Assembly: GCA_964587915.1 (NCBI GenBank)
Contig: CAZPMK010000015.1
Location: 1 to 37,835 of the forward strand
DNA length: 37,835 nt
Direction of reading: 5' to 3'
Source of the DNA: CAG-177 sp964587915
GTDB taxonomy: Bacteria; Bacillota; Clostridia; Oscillospirales; Acutalibacteraceae
The notes under the pieces are model-generated. The model did not search any database, was not told the origin of the DNA, and saw only the letters and a program-made list of their open reading frames with translations. Position 1 is the first letter of the stretch. Each line of letters starts with the position of its first letter. Position numbers and translations under genes: made by a program. Shown here piece by piece: positions 1-8,475 of this stretch.

Positions 1-124
1 GCTACGCACTATCCCTCCACCGCAAGCGGTCCCCCTCCCTTTAGGCAAGGGAGGCTAACAAAATCACAGCTTTCTGTGGAAAATCCGAGCCAAAATTAAA
101 TAGGCTCCCTCTGACGAGGGAGCG
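1..124. repeat. Intergenic hairpin repeat cluster, left end
   Basis: No gene is seen here. Three short perfect hairpins lie in a row: ACCGC-AA-GCGGT at about 19-30, CCTCCCTT-TAGGC-AAGGGAGG at 34-54, and GCTCCCTC-TGAC-GAGGGAGC at 104-123. Such G/C-rich palindromes are a familiar kind of dispersed intergenic repeat in gut Clostridia (family knowledge, not searched). The 13-bp core at 38-50 recurs inverted at 37746-37758. The last hairpin lies just beyond the end of the minus-strand HAD gene and could also end its transcript. Confidence 0.6.
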
Positions 125-157
125 AAATTTTAAATCGGCTTTCTTGCACGATGATGC

Positions 158-787
158 TTAGATTTCAATAAGCTGCCGCAGGCTGTTGATAACCGTGGCG
201 TTCGAGGCGGCGAGCCTCTCATGCTTTTCGTGTCCCGTCGAGAGGAGGACACAATCTGCACCGATCTCGGCGGCGGTTTCGGCATCGTGTTCAAGGTCAC
301 CGACAACGAGAACCGTACCCCTTTCCGCACCGCTTCTTCTCAGATAATCAACGGCTCTCTGCGTTTTTGAGGCGGCGAGATAGTCCCGTGCTCCAAGAAT
401 TTCATCAAAATATTCCGCAATTTCGAGCTTTTCCACACCCGCTTTAACTATATCATTATGAGAGGACGAAACGATAACCTGCCGTGCTCCTTTTTGTGAA
501 AAATAAGAGAGAACCTCCCTTGCACCGTCGGAAAGCGTACAAGCGGCGGCATGGCGTGCATAGCCGTCGTTGTATTCTTTTATCATGGAATTATAATCCT
601 CGTTTTCAAGGTTGAAAACCTGTTCGTAAAATTTCCTTATGGGAACTCCGATGCATTCGCGGTATCTAACAAGGTCTATCGGCGGTTTTCCTCGTCTTTC
701 GAGCATATCATTGACACTTGCAAGCGCCGCACCCACATCATCGAACAGCGTTCCGTTCCAATCCCATATAATAAATCTATATTCCAT
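158..787 (-). CDS. HAD-superfamily phosphatase (phosphoglycolate phosphatase-like)
   Basis: 209-residue cytosolic HAD hydrolase, probably acting on a small phosphorylated metabolite; the substrate cannot be read from sequence. Motif I is DWNGTLFDD (Asp9 nucleophile), motif II has Ser107 in VSSSH, motif III Lys141 in SKTQ, and motif IV is GDLEHD (Asp164, Asp168). An alpha-helical cap of the class used by phosphoglycolate phosphatases fits between motifs I and II. The second acidic residue of motif I is Asn11 rather than Asp, a variant found in a recognised HAD subgroup. The start is the ATG at 785-787 with GGAGAAG 7 bases upstream; an upstream in-frame extension lacks a ribosome site and runs into a terminator hairpin. 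Phosphatase class is fairly sure, the substrate is not. Confidence 0.85.
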   Translation of the reverse strand: MEYRFIIWDWNGTLFDDVGAALASVNDMLERRGKPPIDLVRYRECIGVPIRKFYEQVFNLENEDYNSMIKEYNDGYARHAAACTLSDGAREVLSYFSQKGARQVIVSSSHNDIVKAGVEKLEIAEYFDEILGARDYLAASKTQRAVDYLRRSGAERGTVLVVGDLEHDAETAAEIGADCVLLSTGHEKHERLAASNATVINSLRQLIEI

Positions 788-806
788 AATATACTTCTCC
801 AATTGC

Positions 807-839
807 AAAAAGCCGCCGCATTTAAGCGACGGCAAAAAT
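807..839 (-). terminator. Rho-independent terminator after the small lipoprotein gene
   Basis: In minus-strand RNA, GCCGUCGC (826-833) pairs with GCGGCGGC (812-819) across a 6-base loop, with one G-U pair, followed by five U (807-811). It starts right after the lipoprotein stop codon. The next gene's ATG is only about 20 bases past the U-run, so the hairpin may act as an attenuator for the HAD gene. Confidence 0.75.
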
Positions 840-1337
840 TCATTCCACTATTTCATAACGCCCGGTGCCGCACAAATTTTCATAGAGCTGATCATAGTTC
901 AAATCAGGACACTTGCTGACTTTGTAGACCAAAAGGCGTTTTTTGTCATCATGGTCAATGAGCTTTTCATTCTCTATATCGCCATAACTTTTAATTTCCA
1001 GATAATCGTTCTCTTCTTTATAATAGTGGTATATTTTTCTGTATTTTGGCTTCTGCGACTTATCAAATTCATAAACAACATATTCATATGAAGAAACATT
1101 TTCACGCTTCATGACGATACGTTCACCTTTGATTGTCTTGCCGATTTCGTCCTCAAGTTTGTTTCTGTCCTCGGCAATTTCAGATTCCTTCTTCAAGGAT
1201 TCAGCAACTTTTTCGGACTCCCTCGCTTCAAGCGATGCCCTCCGTTCCTCATAGGTCAATTCCTTTTTATTGACACTGCATGAAGCAAGCGACGCCACCG
1301 ATGCCAATATTAAAAGAGCCGCTATCAATTTTTTCAT
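840..1337 (-). CDS. Small lipoprotein with charged coiled-coil segment, unknown function
   Basis: 165 residues. The N-terminus is a lipoprotein signal peptide: MKK, a hydrophobic stretch, then lipobox LASC with Cys20 as the lipidated residue, so it should be anchored on the outer face of the membrane. Residues about 25-65 are rich in Glu, Lys, Arg and Ala and look like a coiled coil. The C-terminal half has many Tyr and Lys residues and no motif I recognise. The start is the ATG at 1335-1337 with GGAGAG upstream; a longer frame would place extra residues before the signal peptide. It is followed by a strong terminator, so it is probably monocistronic or only leakily linked to the HAD gene. 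Confidence 0.75.
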   Translation of the reverse strand: MKKLIAALLILASVASLASCSVNKKELTYEERRASLEARESEKVAESLKKESEIAEDRNKLEDEIGKTIKGERIVMKRENVSSYEYVVYEFDKSQKPKYRKIYHYYKEENDYLEIKSYGDIENEKLIDHDDKKRLLVYKVSKCPDLNYDQLYENLCGTGRYEIVE

Positions 1338-1364
1338 TGAAATACTCTCCTTTTCATGTTTTAC

Positions 1365-1400
1365 ACTATATATTACTGACACATTTGCGGCAAAATGTCA
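1365..1400 (-). promoter_or_regulatory. Candidate promoter with overlapping imperfect dyad for the small lipoprotein gene
   Basis: On minus, TTGCCG (1388-1393) and TATAGT (1365-1370) are 17 bases apart, a fair SigA match. TGACA (1377-1381) and TGTCA (1396-1400) flank inner arms ATTTGC and GCAAAAT, making a bulged inverted repeat over the spacer and -35. It may be an operator. Evidence is sequence match only. Confidence 0.35.
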
Positions 1401-1455
1401 ACCTTTTCACGAAAAATTAACATTTCCGCAACGGCAATTCAACATTTCACGCAGA

Positions 1456-2772
1456 TTATTCCCCCTGATTCTTCGGGGTAACGATTCCGTCATCGCTGAT
1501 TTTAACTCCCTGCGGTTCAAATGCCTCCACGCGGTCAAACAACGCCCGTACATCCTCTTTTTCACTGAGAAGCGTTGTTTCACAACCCTTTTGCTTGAGC
1601 GGAAGAAGCTGTGTTGTTACATTCATATCGCCGTCAACCGTAAAGGTCATAACGCAGGAATCAAGCGTTTTACTGTTGAACCAGAAATTACCGACGCTGT
1701 AAATCACGGGCTTTCCCTTGTAAAATTCCATTCCCTGCAAGCAATGAGTATGTGCACCGACAACGACATCGGCACCGGCATCAATGTATTCTCTCGCACC
1801 GTCCGTCTGTGCTTTTTCGAGCACGGTGGAATTTTCCGTTCCCCAATGAACATAAACAAAAAGCAGGTCACAATCAGCCTTTGCGTTGCGTATAACCTCG
1901 AGAAAATCGGTATTGTCGTATGCACCCATAACGCCGGGAGAATTTTCGGTTGCAACGGGTGTAAAGGGAACCTTTTCGGCACGGCTCGCCGCGACTATTC
2001 CGACCTTGCAACCGTTGATAATAAAGTAACACGGGCGTTTTGCTTCATCAAGATTTCTGCCCGCTCCGATATAGGGAATTGACGCATTTTTGAGGTTATC
2101 GAGCGTATCATTGAAGCCCTCCTCGCCGTAATCGTAAACATGATTATTGGCAAGGGAAACGATATCGGCACCCATATTTTTCAAGATGTCGAGGTCACTT
2201 GCGGGAGCTTGAAACGTCCACGATTTGTTTTTCAGCGGTGCTCCCCTGCTGCCGGTTGAAAATTCATGGTTAATCAGAAAAATATCCGATGCTTTGAGGT
2301 GGTTTACGATTCGAGCGTCGATGCATTCTCCGAGCACACCGCCCTTGTTCGCAGCATGAACCATCGGGGCATATCTATGGTCAAGAAGAATGTCGCCTAC
2401 AAAGGAAACAGTAAAGGAATCGGTACCGTTATTGCCGAAATCGAAGATATTATCGCTGTTCAAGCTACCGTCAAGGATATCGGAAATAACGTTGCGTGTA
2501 AAGCCCGTAACTTTACGCCAAGTAGCATCGGTAAAGGTGTTATCCTTTACACTATCAACAAGGAATTGGGCTTTTTCTTCGCCCAAATCACGCAAAAACT
2601 CCTCCGTGACGGCAAGTCCCGAGGCGGCAGAAATTCTGCGTGAAGCATCGGCGTAATCAAATTCGGCTGTCCATGCAAATGCGGCGGCAAGCTGTGCATC
2701 ATCAATACGTCGGCAGGAACAAAGGGTCAGCAATGCGACAATAAGCACAACTACACTAAAAATCCTCTTCAT
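1456..2772 (-). CDS. CapA-family (poly-gamma-glutamate capsule/metallophosphatase-like) lipoprotein
   Basis: 438 residues. A lipoprotein signal ends in lipobox LCSC (Cys20), so the protein is exported and membrane-anchored. From about residue 115 it matches the CapA/PGA_cap fold, a calcineurin-like metal-dependent phosphoesterase relative: VGDILLDH, then NHEFS, SLANNHVYDYGEEG, VYVHWG, VVGAHTHCLQG and YSVGNFWF, with the Asp, Asn and His residues expected to bind metal. CapA proteins are tied to poly-gamma-glutamate export in Bacillus, but many Clostridia carry stand-alone homologues without capBC, and none is in this window. The N-terminal 100 residues are not assigned. The start is the ATG at 2770-2772 with GGAG upstream. 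It follows the cysteine-cluster gene by 22 bases and is probably cotranscribed with it. Confidence 0.88.
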   Translation of the reverse strand: MKRIFSVVVLIVALLTLCSCRRIDDAQLAAAFAWTAEFDYADASRRISAASGLAVTEEFLRDLGEEKAQFLVDSVKDNTFTDATWRKVTGFTRNVISDILDGSLNSDNIFDFGNNGTDSFTVSFVGDILLDHRYAPMVHAANKGGVLGECIDARIVNHLKASDIFLINHEFSTGSRGAPLKNKSWTFQAPASDLDILKNMGADIVSLANNHVYDYGEEGFNDTLDNLKNASIPYIGAGRNLDEAKRPCYFIINGCKVGIVAASRAEKVPFTPVATENSPGVMGAYDNTDFLEVIRNAKADCDLLFVYVHWGTENSTVLEKAQTDGAREYIDAGADVVVGAHTHCLQGMEFYKGKPVIYSVGNFWFNSKTLDSCVMTFTVDGDMNVTTQLLPLKQKGCETTLLSEKEDVRALFDRVEAFEPQGVKISDDGIVTPKNQGE

Positions 2773-2794
2773 AAATACAACTCCGTTATTCAAT

Positions 2795-3295
2795 TCAATT
2801 CAATTTGTTTCTTAATTCAATTATTTCAAGCAATTCAAGGCTCACGGCTTTCATGTATTCGAGTGTTTCGGCATCTCGCACAAGATACATTGCCGCACGC
2901 CTCACCGCACGCACAAAGGAACGGTCTATCGGCTTCACTCCCCTTGAAAGCGGACAGATACCCGCTCTCGGGTCGAGTATCACATCGATTTTTATTTTAC
3001 CGTCCTGCTCGGTCACAAGCGGAAACAGCGGAAATATACGGCAGGCAAGCGGGCGTTCCCTGCGGTTACACTCTCCTGAGCACAAAAGCATGGGATATCC
3101 GTAGTTTCCCTGTGCTTCGCAAAGCTCGAATCCCTCTTTGTCGGCGAACATTTCGGCTTCATGTGGGTAAAGCCACATACCTTTACAGTCTCCACGACAG
3201 CACAGTCCGTCGCAGAGCCTTCCGCAATTGTAAAATCCGAGCGGAGTCTTGTGATACAACAAATCACGGGCTTTTTCAAGCTCAGAATAAAGCAT
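2795..3295 (-). CDS. YkgJ-type cysteine-cluster protein, putative metal-binding
   Basis: 166 residues. The pattern CGRLCDGLCCRGDC near residues 24-37, with LLCSGEC and PLACRIFPL around 70-90 and GICPL near 112, resembles the CxxCxxCC family (YkgJ-like, PF03692), thought to bind zinc or iron. At least eight conserved-type cysteines could hold one or two metals. No signal peptide is seen, so it should be cytosolic. Of two close ATG codons, the one at 3293-3295 is preferred because AAAGG lies 9 bases upstream; the earlier ATG touches that ribosome site. It leads into the CapA-like gene 22 bases on. The biochemical role is unknown. Confidence 0.75.
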   Translation of the reverse strand: MLYSELEKARDLLYHKTPLGFYNCGRLCDGLCCRGDCKGMWLYPHEAEMFADKEGFELCEAQGNYGYPMLLCSGECNRRERPLACRIFPLFPLVTEQDGKIKIDVILDPRAGICPLSRGVKPIDRSFVRAVRRAAMYLVRDAETLEYMKAVSLELLEIIELRNKLN

Positions 3296-3525
3296 TGTAT
3301 TCATCCTTTCAAGATGTATTCCGAATCATATAAATGTAAAGGCGATTTGCTTTACTTAATTTTTTCCGATTTTATATCTGTCCCCGCGGTAAAAAACGGC
3401 TGTTCGGAATATTTATTCCATTTTACCTTTTTTCATGAAAAATATCAAGATTTCTTTGCAAAATACTTTATTTTTCCGTTTCTTTATGATATCATTTGAT
3501 AAACACGATTTTAAGGAGCTTTTCA

Positions 3526-4956
3526 ATGAGAAGAAGCGGTATTCTGATGCACATATCCTCGCTGTACGGCGATTACTCCGTCGGCAGCTTCGGTAAAAAT
3601 GCAATTGATTTTATTGATTTTTTGAGCGACTGCGGCTTTTCGGCATGGCAGGTGCTCCCGTTCACGGTGACGGACAGCTACAATTCACCGTACAAATCCT
3701 TTTCCGCTTTCGGCGGCAATCCGTATTTTGTCGATCTCGACATTCTTGCGGAAAAAGGTCTGCTCACGGCGGAAGAAACGGCAAAGGCAAGGCAATCCAC
3801 GCCGTATTACTGCGAATTTGACTCCCTTGCAAGCAATCGGCTTCCTCTGCTCGAAAAGGCGAGTGAGAGATGCGATTACCGAGACGAGATTGAAAATTTC
3901 ATCTCCGAGCATCCGCATATTGCTTCCTTTTGCCGATTCATGACCTTACGCAGCCAAAACGGTGAAAAGCCGTGGCAGGAATGGGACGACAACGCCGTAT
4001 CCGATACAAAAACGCTTCGTCTGTGGCAATTCATACAGTACGAATTTTTCACTCAATGGGCGAAAGTCAAGGAATATGCCGCATCAAAGGGTGTTATGAT
4101 AATCGGCGACATTCCGATATATGTTTCCGACGACAGCTGTGATGTTTGGGAAAATCCCCGACTTTTTCAGGTGAACGAAAAAGGATATCCCCTGCGTGTT
4201 GCAGGTGTTCCTCCCGACTATTTTGCCAAAGACGGTCAGCTTTGGGGCAACCCTCTGTATGATTGGGATGAAATGAAAAAGGATAATTTTTCTTGGTGGC
4301 GTGAGCGAATGGAGCATACTCTGCAAATGTTTGACGGCGTAAGAATCGACCATTTCAGAGCGGTTGAATCCTATTGGGCGGTAGATGCTTCTGAGAAAAC
4401 AGCCCGAAACGGCACTTGGGAAAAGGGTCCCGGAATTGATTTTGTCAATGCAATTAAAACCGGCAATGAGGATAAGCTGATAATCGCCGAGGATTTGGGC
4501 GATATCACCGATGAGGTTCGTGCCCTTGTTGAAAGAAGCGGTTTCCCGGGAATGCGAATCTTCCAATTCGGCTTTCTCGATGACTCCGACAGCATACATA
4601 TGCCGCACAACTACATCAAAAATTCCGTGGCATATTCGGGAACGCACGACAACAACACGCTTTTCGGCTGTCTTTGGGAGAGCGATGATGCCTCACGACG
4701 CAGAATGCTTGATTACTGCGGCTTCTCCGGCGGCGATTGGGGCGGTGCAACCCCTCTTTTGCTTCGCAGTATATTTGCAAGCGTGAGCGATCTTGCGATA
4801 ATTCCGATACAGGATTTTCTTATGTACGGCTCGGATACACGCCTGAACACACCCGGTGTTGCCGAGGGCAATTGGAGCTACCGTGTTACAAAGGAACAGC
4901 TTTTGAATGCGGATATTGAATTTTTCAAATCTTTGAACAGGATATATAAACGGTGA
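3526..4956 (+). CDS. malQ: 4-alpha-glucanotransferase (amylomaltase)
   Basis: 476-residue GH77 enzyme moving alpha-1,4-glucan segments between acceptors in maltodextrin and glycogen use; cytosolic. The whole family length is present: N-terminal RRSGILMHISSLYG, SPYKSFSAFGGNPYF, GDIPIYVSDDSCDVW, the nucleophile Asp in RIDHFRAVE (near residue 275), the acid/base Glu in IIAEDLG (near 323), and the third Asp in SGTHDNNT (near 375). The start is the ATG at 3526 with AAGGAG 7 bases upstream; a frame beginning 30 bases earlier has no ribosome site. It heads a four-gene plus-strand unit whose last gene is a phosphohexomutase, fitting flow from glucan to sugar phosphates. The two middle genes have no obvious link to glucans. 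Confidence 0.96.
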   Translation: MRRSGILMHISSLYGDYSVGSFGKNAIDFIDFLSDCGFSAWQVLPFTVTDSYNSPYKSFSAFGGNPYFVDLDILAEKGLLTAEETAKARQSTPYYCEFDSLASNRLPLLEKASERCDYRDEIENFISEHPHIASFCRFMTLRSQNGEKPWQEWDDNAVSDTKTLRLWQFIQYEFFTQWAKVKEYAASKGVMIIGDIPIYVSDDSCDVWENPRLFQVNEKGYPLRVAGVPPDYFAKDGQLWGNPLYDWDEMKKDNFSWWRERMEHTLQMFDGVRIDHFRAVESYWAVDASEKTARNGTWEKGPGIDFVNAIKTGNEDKLIIAEDLGDITDEVRALVERSGFPGMRIFQFGFLDDSDSIHMPHNYIKNSVAYSGTHDNNTLFGCLWESDDASRRRMLDYCGFSGGDWGGATPLLLRSIFASVSDLAIIPIQDFLMYGSDTRLNTPGVAEGNWSYRVTKEQLLNADIEFFKSLNRIYKR

Positions 4957-4957
4957 A

Positions 4958-6223
4958 ATGATGAACAATAACTTTTTTAATTTTGATGACAAAATTATTG
5001 CCGCGGCAAAGGCGGCGACGGAAAAGGCTTCGGCTAAATTTGCCGAAACGGATGAAATTGCAGAATACAATCAGCAAAAGGTTCTTGCCGCTTTTATCAA
5101 CAACCGAGTTTCCGAGGCGGATTTTTCGGGTTCAACGGGCTATGGCTACGGCGACCGAGGCAGAGATAAGCTCGATGCCATTTATGCCGAGGCTTTCGGC
5201 GCCGAGGATGCCATAGTGCGTCACAGCTTCACCTGCGGTACTCACACCCTCTGCGTTGCCCTTTTCGGCATTCTTCGTCCCGGCGACACCATGCTTTGCG
5301 TTACGGGGACTCCTTACGACACCATTCACGGCGTTATCGGTCTAAGCGGCAACGGCATGGGCTCTCTCAAGGATTTCGGTGTAAAATATGAGCAAGTCGA
5401 TTTAAATTCCGAGGGCTTGCCCGATCTTCCTGCAATAGAAAAGGCTCTTGAAAGAAAGCCGAAAATGGTATATATACAGCGTTCAAGGGGCTACAGTCTC
5501 CGTCCGAGCCTTTCCGTCGCACAGATAGGAGAAATAGCGGCTCTTGTTAAATCAAAATGCGATGCGGTCGTTATGGTTGACAACTGCTACGGCGAATTTG
5601 TTGAAAAAATCGAACCTACACAGGCGGGAGCTGATCTCATGGCAGGCTCGCTCATTAAGAATGCGGGCGGTGCGATAGCGAGAACGGGCGGCTACATCGC
5701 CGGTAAAAAGGAGCTTGTTGAGCTTTGTGCTTACCGTGCCACAACTCCGGGTCTCGGCAAGGAGGTCGGCTGTACTCTCGGAGAAAACAGAAATATGTTC
5801 ATGGGCATTTTCAACGCTCCCACCGTTGTCGGTCATGCAATTAAGAGTGCCGTATTTGCCGCCGCAATGTTCGAGAATTTCGGCTTCAGCGTTACTCCGT
5901 CATCCTCCGAAAGCCGTCACGATATAATTCAAGCTATCTGCCTTGAAACACCCGAAAGACTTATTGAATTCTGCAAGGGTATTCAGGCGGGTGCTCCCGT
6001 AGATTCCTTTGTCACTCCCGAGCCGTGGGATATGCCCGGCTATGACAGCAAGGTTATAATGGCGGCAGGAGCATTCATTCTCGGTTCATCCATAGAGCTT
6101 TCAGCCGATGCACCGCTTCGAGAGCCGTATGCCGTATGGATGCAGGGCGGAATAAACTTTGCTTCTGCAAAAACGGCAATAATGCTTGCCGCACAAATGC
6201 TCAATAAAGAGGGGCTGATATAA
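4958..6223 (+). CDS. PLP-dependent methionine gamma-lyase-family (aluminium resistance protein-like) enzyme
   Basis: 421 residues, the usual length for the Met_gamma_lyase/'aluminum resistance protein' family (PF06838, YnbB-like), a fold-type I PLP enzyme group related to cystathionine gamma-synthase. Visible signatures: STGYGYGDRGRD (about 58-69), RHSFTCGTHTL, VDNCYGEF and the Schiff-base Lys in GSLIKNAGGAIARTGGYIAG (about 230). It probably performs beta or gamma elimination on sulfur amino acids or a related substrate; the reaction is not established for most members. It starts one base after the malQ stop; two ATG codons lie side by side (4958 and 4961) and either may be used. The next gene overlaps its stop by one base, so translation is probably coupled. 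Confidence 0.9.
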   Translation: MMNNNFFNFDDKIIAAAKAATEKASAKFAETDEIAEYNQQKVLAAFINNRVSEADFSGSTGYGYGDRGRDKLDAIYAEAFGAEDAIVRHSFTCGTHTLCVALFGILRPGDTMLCVTGTPYDTIHGVIGLSGNGMGSLKDFGVKYEQVDLNSEGLPDLPAIEKALERKPKMVYIQRSRGYSLRPSLSVAQIGEIAALVKSKCDAVVMVDNCYGEFVEKIEPTQAGADLMAGSLIKNAGGAIARTGGYIAGKKELVELCAYRATTPGLGKEVGCTLGENRNMFMGIFNAPTVVGHAIKSAVFAAAMFENFGFSVTPSSSESRHDIIQAICLETPERLIEFCKGIQAGAPVDSFVTPEPWDMPGYDSKVIMAAGAFILGSSIELSADAPLREPYAVWMQGGINFASAKTAIMLAAQMLNKEGLI

Positions 6224-6903
6224 TGGAATACAACGGAATATCCTCGGAAGCGTTATTTCTGCTTGCAGATAACCGTTTCAGAAATTCAAGAGATTATTAC
6301 GAGGAACACAAAGAAGAAATCAAAGAAAAGATAATTATTCCTCTGCGACAGCTTGCAGGAATAATCGGCGAGGAGCTCATTTCAATTGATCCGCTGATGA
6401 ACACAATTCCTACAAAAATGGTTTCCCGTGTCCGCCGTGACACCCGTTATACAAAAGATAAATCACTCTACCGCGACAATATGTGGATAATGTTCATGCG
6501 ACCTAAAAAGGAATGGCATTGCTATCCGTGTATGTGGTTCGAGGTAACACAATGCGTTTACACCGTCGGAGTCGGCTTTTTCGGCTGTGACCCCGGACTC
6601 ATGCAGACATACCGTAAGGCTCTGCGTGAACGCGGAAGTGAATTTTTGAAAGCCGTAAGCTCCTGCCTTTCCGCCGATGCGGCTATAGCCGGAGAAAAAT
6701 ACAAGCGAATGCCCGAGGGCTGTCCTGACGGATTCGAGGATTTTTACGCCCGCAAGGATATCGGCTTCATAAGAGCTTCGGCAAATCTCGACGAGCTGTC
6801 CGATGAAAGAATTGTCGATGCTGTGCGTGATACGGTAAAAGCATATTCACCGATGTATAAATTTCTTCTCGGCATTTCCGATGAATATTTTGAAAAGGGG
6901 TAA
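6223..6903 (+). CDS. DUF2461 (TIGR02453-type) conserved protein
   Basis: 226 residues of the DUF2461 family, whose biochemical role is unknown. Family hallmarks are the N-terminal NRFRNSRDYYEEHKEE segment and RVRRDTRYTKDKSLYRDN around residues 70-87, followed by an aromatic-rich beta region (YPCMWFEV, VYTVGVGFFG). No signal peptide or membrane segment is present. The ATG overlaps the stop of the preceding PLP-enzyme gene by one base (TAATG), and the phosphohexomutase starts 4 bases after its stop, so it sits inside a coupled operon. Cysteines at WHCYPC and GFFGCD are not known to be functional. Confidence 0.85.
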   Translation: MEYNGISSEALFLLADNRFRNSRDYYEEHKEEIKEKIIIPLRQLAGIIGEELISIDPLMNTIPTKMVSRVRRDTRYTKDKSLYRDNMWIMFMRPKKEWHCYPCMWFEVTQCVYTVGVGFFGCDPGLMQTYRKALRERGSEFLKAVSSCLSADAAIAGEKYKRMPEGCPDGFEDFYARKDIGFIRASANLDELSDERIVDAVRDTVKAYSPMYKFLLGISDEYFEKG

Positions 6904-6907
6904 GAAA

Positions 6908-8431
6908 ATGGATTACTCGCGTTTTAAAAGCGGCAGTGACATCAGAGGCTATGCTCTCGGTGACGAAAAAGCTCCGCTCTACATGAGCGATGAAATGGTT
7001 ATGCGTTGCTGTACGGCTTTTGCCGATTGGTTGAAAGCACGGTGCGGCAAGGATAAGCTGTATATTTCGGTCGGTCACGACAGCCGACTTTCCGCCGAAA
7101 GAATCAAAAAAGCCGCAATAACCGCTCTAACATCAAGAGGCGTAAGCGTTGCTGACTGCTCGCTGTGCTCCACTCCCGCAATGTTCATGACCACGGTTGA
7201 AATGGGCTGTGACGGTGCGGTTCAGATAACGGCAAGTCATCATCCAAAGGACAGAAACGGCTTGAAATTTTTTACCCGTGACGGCGGTCTCAACGGCAGT
7301 GACATTGCAGATATTCTTTCTACCGCCGAAAAGCTCCCCGCTCCTCTCGGCGATGAAAACGGGGAATGCGTTGAATGCCGATTCATGAAACGCTATGCCG
7401 AAATACTCAGAAGCATGATAATTGAAGGTGTCGATTCAAAGCTCGATCGCCTGCACCCGCTTCGCTCAATGAAAATAGCGGTTGATGCCGGTAACGGAGT
7501 CGGCGGCTTCTATGCCCATGACGTTCTCGCTCCCCTCGGAGCCGACATTTCGGGCAGTGTATTTCTTGAGCCGGACGGCAATTTTCCAAATCATGCCCCG
7601 AATCCCGAAAACGCCGAGGCGATGGCTTGTATCTCCAAGGCGGTCATTGAATCAAATTCCGATTTCGGCGTAATATTCGACACCGATGTTGACAGAGCCG
7701 CCTGTGTGGGCAAAAACGGATTTGAAATAAATCGTAACCGTTTGGTCGCTCTTGCAAGTGAAATTGCTCTTGAAAGCTGTCCCGAGGGAACGATAGTCAC
7801 CGACAGCGTAACCTCCGACGGTCTCGCTCAATTCATCGCTTCAAAGGGCGGTAAGCATTTGAGATTCAAAAGAGGCTACCGTAATGTTATCAACAAGCAA
7901 CTTGAATTATGTGCAGAGGGAATTAAATGTCCCCTTGCCATGGAAACCTCGGGTCATGCCGCCTTTGCGGAAAACTATTTTCTCGACGACGGTGCATATC
8001 TCATAACAAAGCTGATAATCAAAGCCGCCGCACTTTCGGAGCATGGAAAATCCCTTGAATCGCTTATTTCTTCTCTTGCCGAGCCTGCCGAAGAAAGGGA
8101 GCTTCGCTTCAAAATCCTCTGTGACGATTTCAGACCCGTCGGTGAGGGAATCACGGACTATTTTGAAAAGGTCGCTTCGGAGCACGACGGATGGACTGCC
8201 TGTGACGATAATTACGAGGGAATACGCATAAACGCCGATTCAAACAGCGGTGACGGATGGTTCCTTTTGAGGCTCAGCGTTCATGACCCGATAATCGTTC
8301 TCAATGCAGAAAGCAATGTTGAGGGCGGAACCTCGGTCATGCTTGCCGATATTCTCAAGGTGATGAAAACAGCACCGAAAATTGAACTAACGGATATTTC
8401 CTCACTTGAAACGGCGGTTCAAGATAAATAA
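6908..8431 (+). CDS. Phosphomannomutase/phosphoglucomutase-family phosphohexomutase
   Basis: 507-residue alpha-D-phosphohexomutase interconverting hexose 6-phosphates and 1-phosphates (glucose or mannose; not resolvable here), feeding glycogen, cell-wall or nucleotide-sugar routes. N-terminal SDIRGYALG is typical. The phosphoserine loop is ITASHHPKDRNG (Ser near residue 105, with HHP where many homologues have HNP), the Mg loop is FDTDVDRAA (near 260), the sugar-binding motif is METSGHAAF (near 345), and NVEGGTSVM closes the phosphate-binding domain. The start is the ATG at 6908 with AAGGGG upstream; an upstream frame start lies inside the previous gene. It ends the malQ unit and is followed by a strong terminator. 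Confidence 0.93.
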   Translation: MDYSRFKSGSDIRGYALGDEKAPLYMSDEMVMRCCTAFADWLKARCGKDKLYISVGHDSRLSAERIKKAAITALTSRGVSVADCSLCSTPAMFMTTVEMGCDGAVQITASHHPKDRNGLKFFTRDGGLNGSDIADILSTAEKLPAPLGDENGECVECRFMKRYAEILRSMIIEGVDSKLDRLHPLRSMKIAVDAGNGVGGFYAHDVLAPLGADISGSVFLEPDGNFPNHAPNPENAEAMACISKAVIESNSDFGVIFDTDVDRAACVGKNGFEINRNRLVALASEIALESCPEGTIVTDSVTSDGLAQFIASKGGKHLRFKRGYRNVINKQLELCAEGIKCPLAMETSGHAAFAENYFLDDGAYLITKLIIKAAALSEHGKSLESLISSLAEPAEERELRFKILCDDFRPVGEGITDYFEKVASEHDGWTACDDNYEGIRINADSNSGDGWFLLRLSVHDPIIVLNAESNVEGGTSVMLADILKVMKTAPKIELTDISSLETAVQDK

Positions 8432-8439
8432 AAGCATCA

Positions 8440-8475
8440 AATAAGGGTCTCGACCTATGCCGAGACCCTGTTTTT
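8440..8475. terminator. Bidirectional terminator between phosphohexomutase and sigG
   Basis: A perfect 9-bp stem, AGGGTCTCG (8444-8452) with CGAGACCCT (8461-8469), and an 8-base loop. On plus it is followed by GTTTTTA; on minus by TTATTTGATG. It starts 12 bases after the phosphohexomutase stop and adjoins the sigG stop at 8474-8476, so it can end both converging transcripts. Confidence 0.85.

Noticed and set aside
1270..2082. Long plus-strand open frame of 270 codons
   Set aside because: It is antisense to the CapA-like gene and its upstream region, has no ribosome site or recognisable domain, and is explained as a shadow of the minus-strand coding frame.
1456..2772. Capsule biosynthesis locus
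   Set aside because: Only a CapA-like gene is present, with no capB, capC or polymer synthesis genes nearby.
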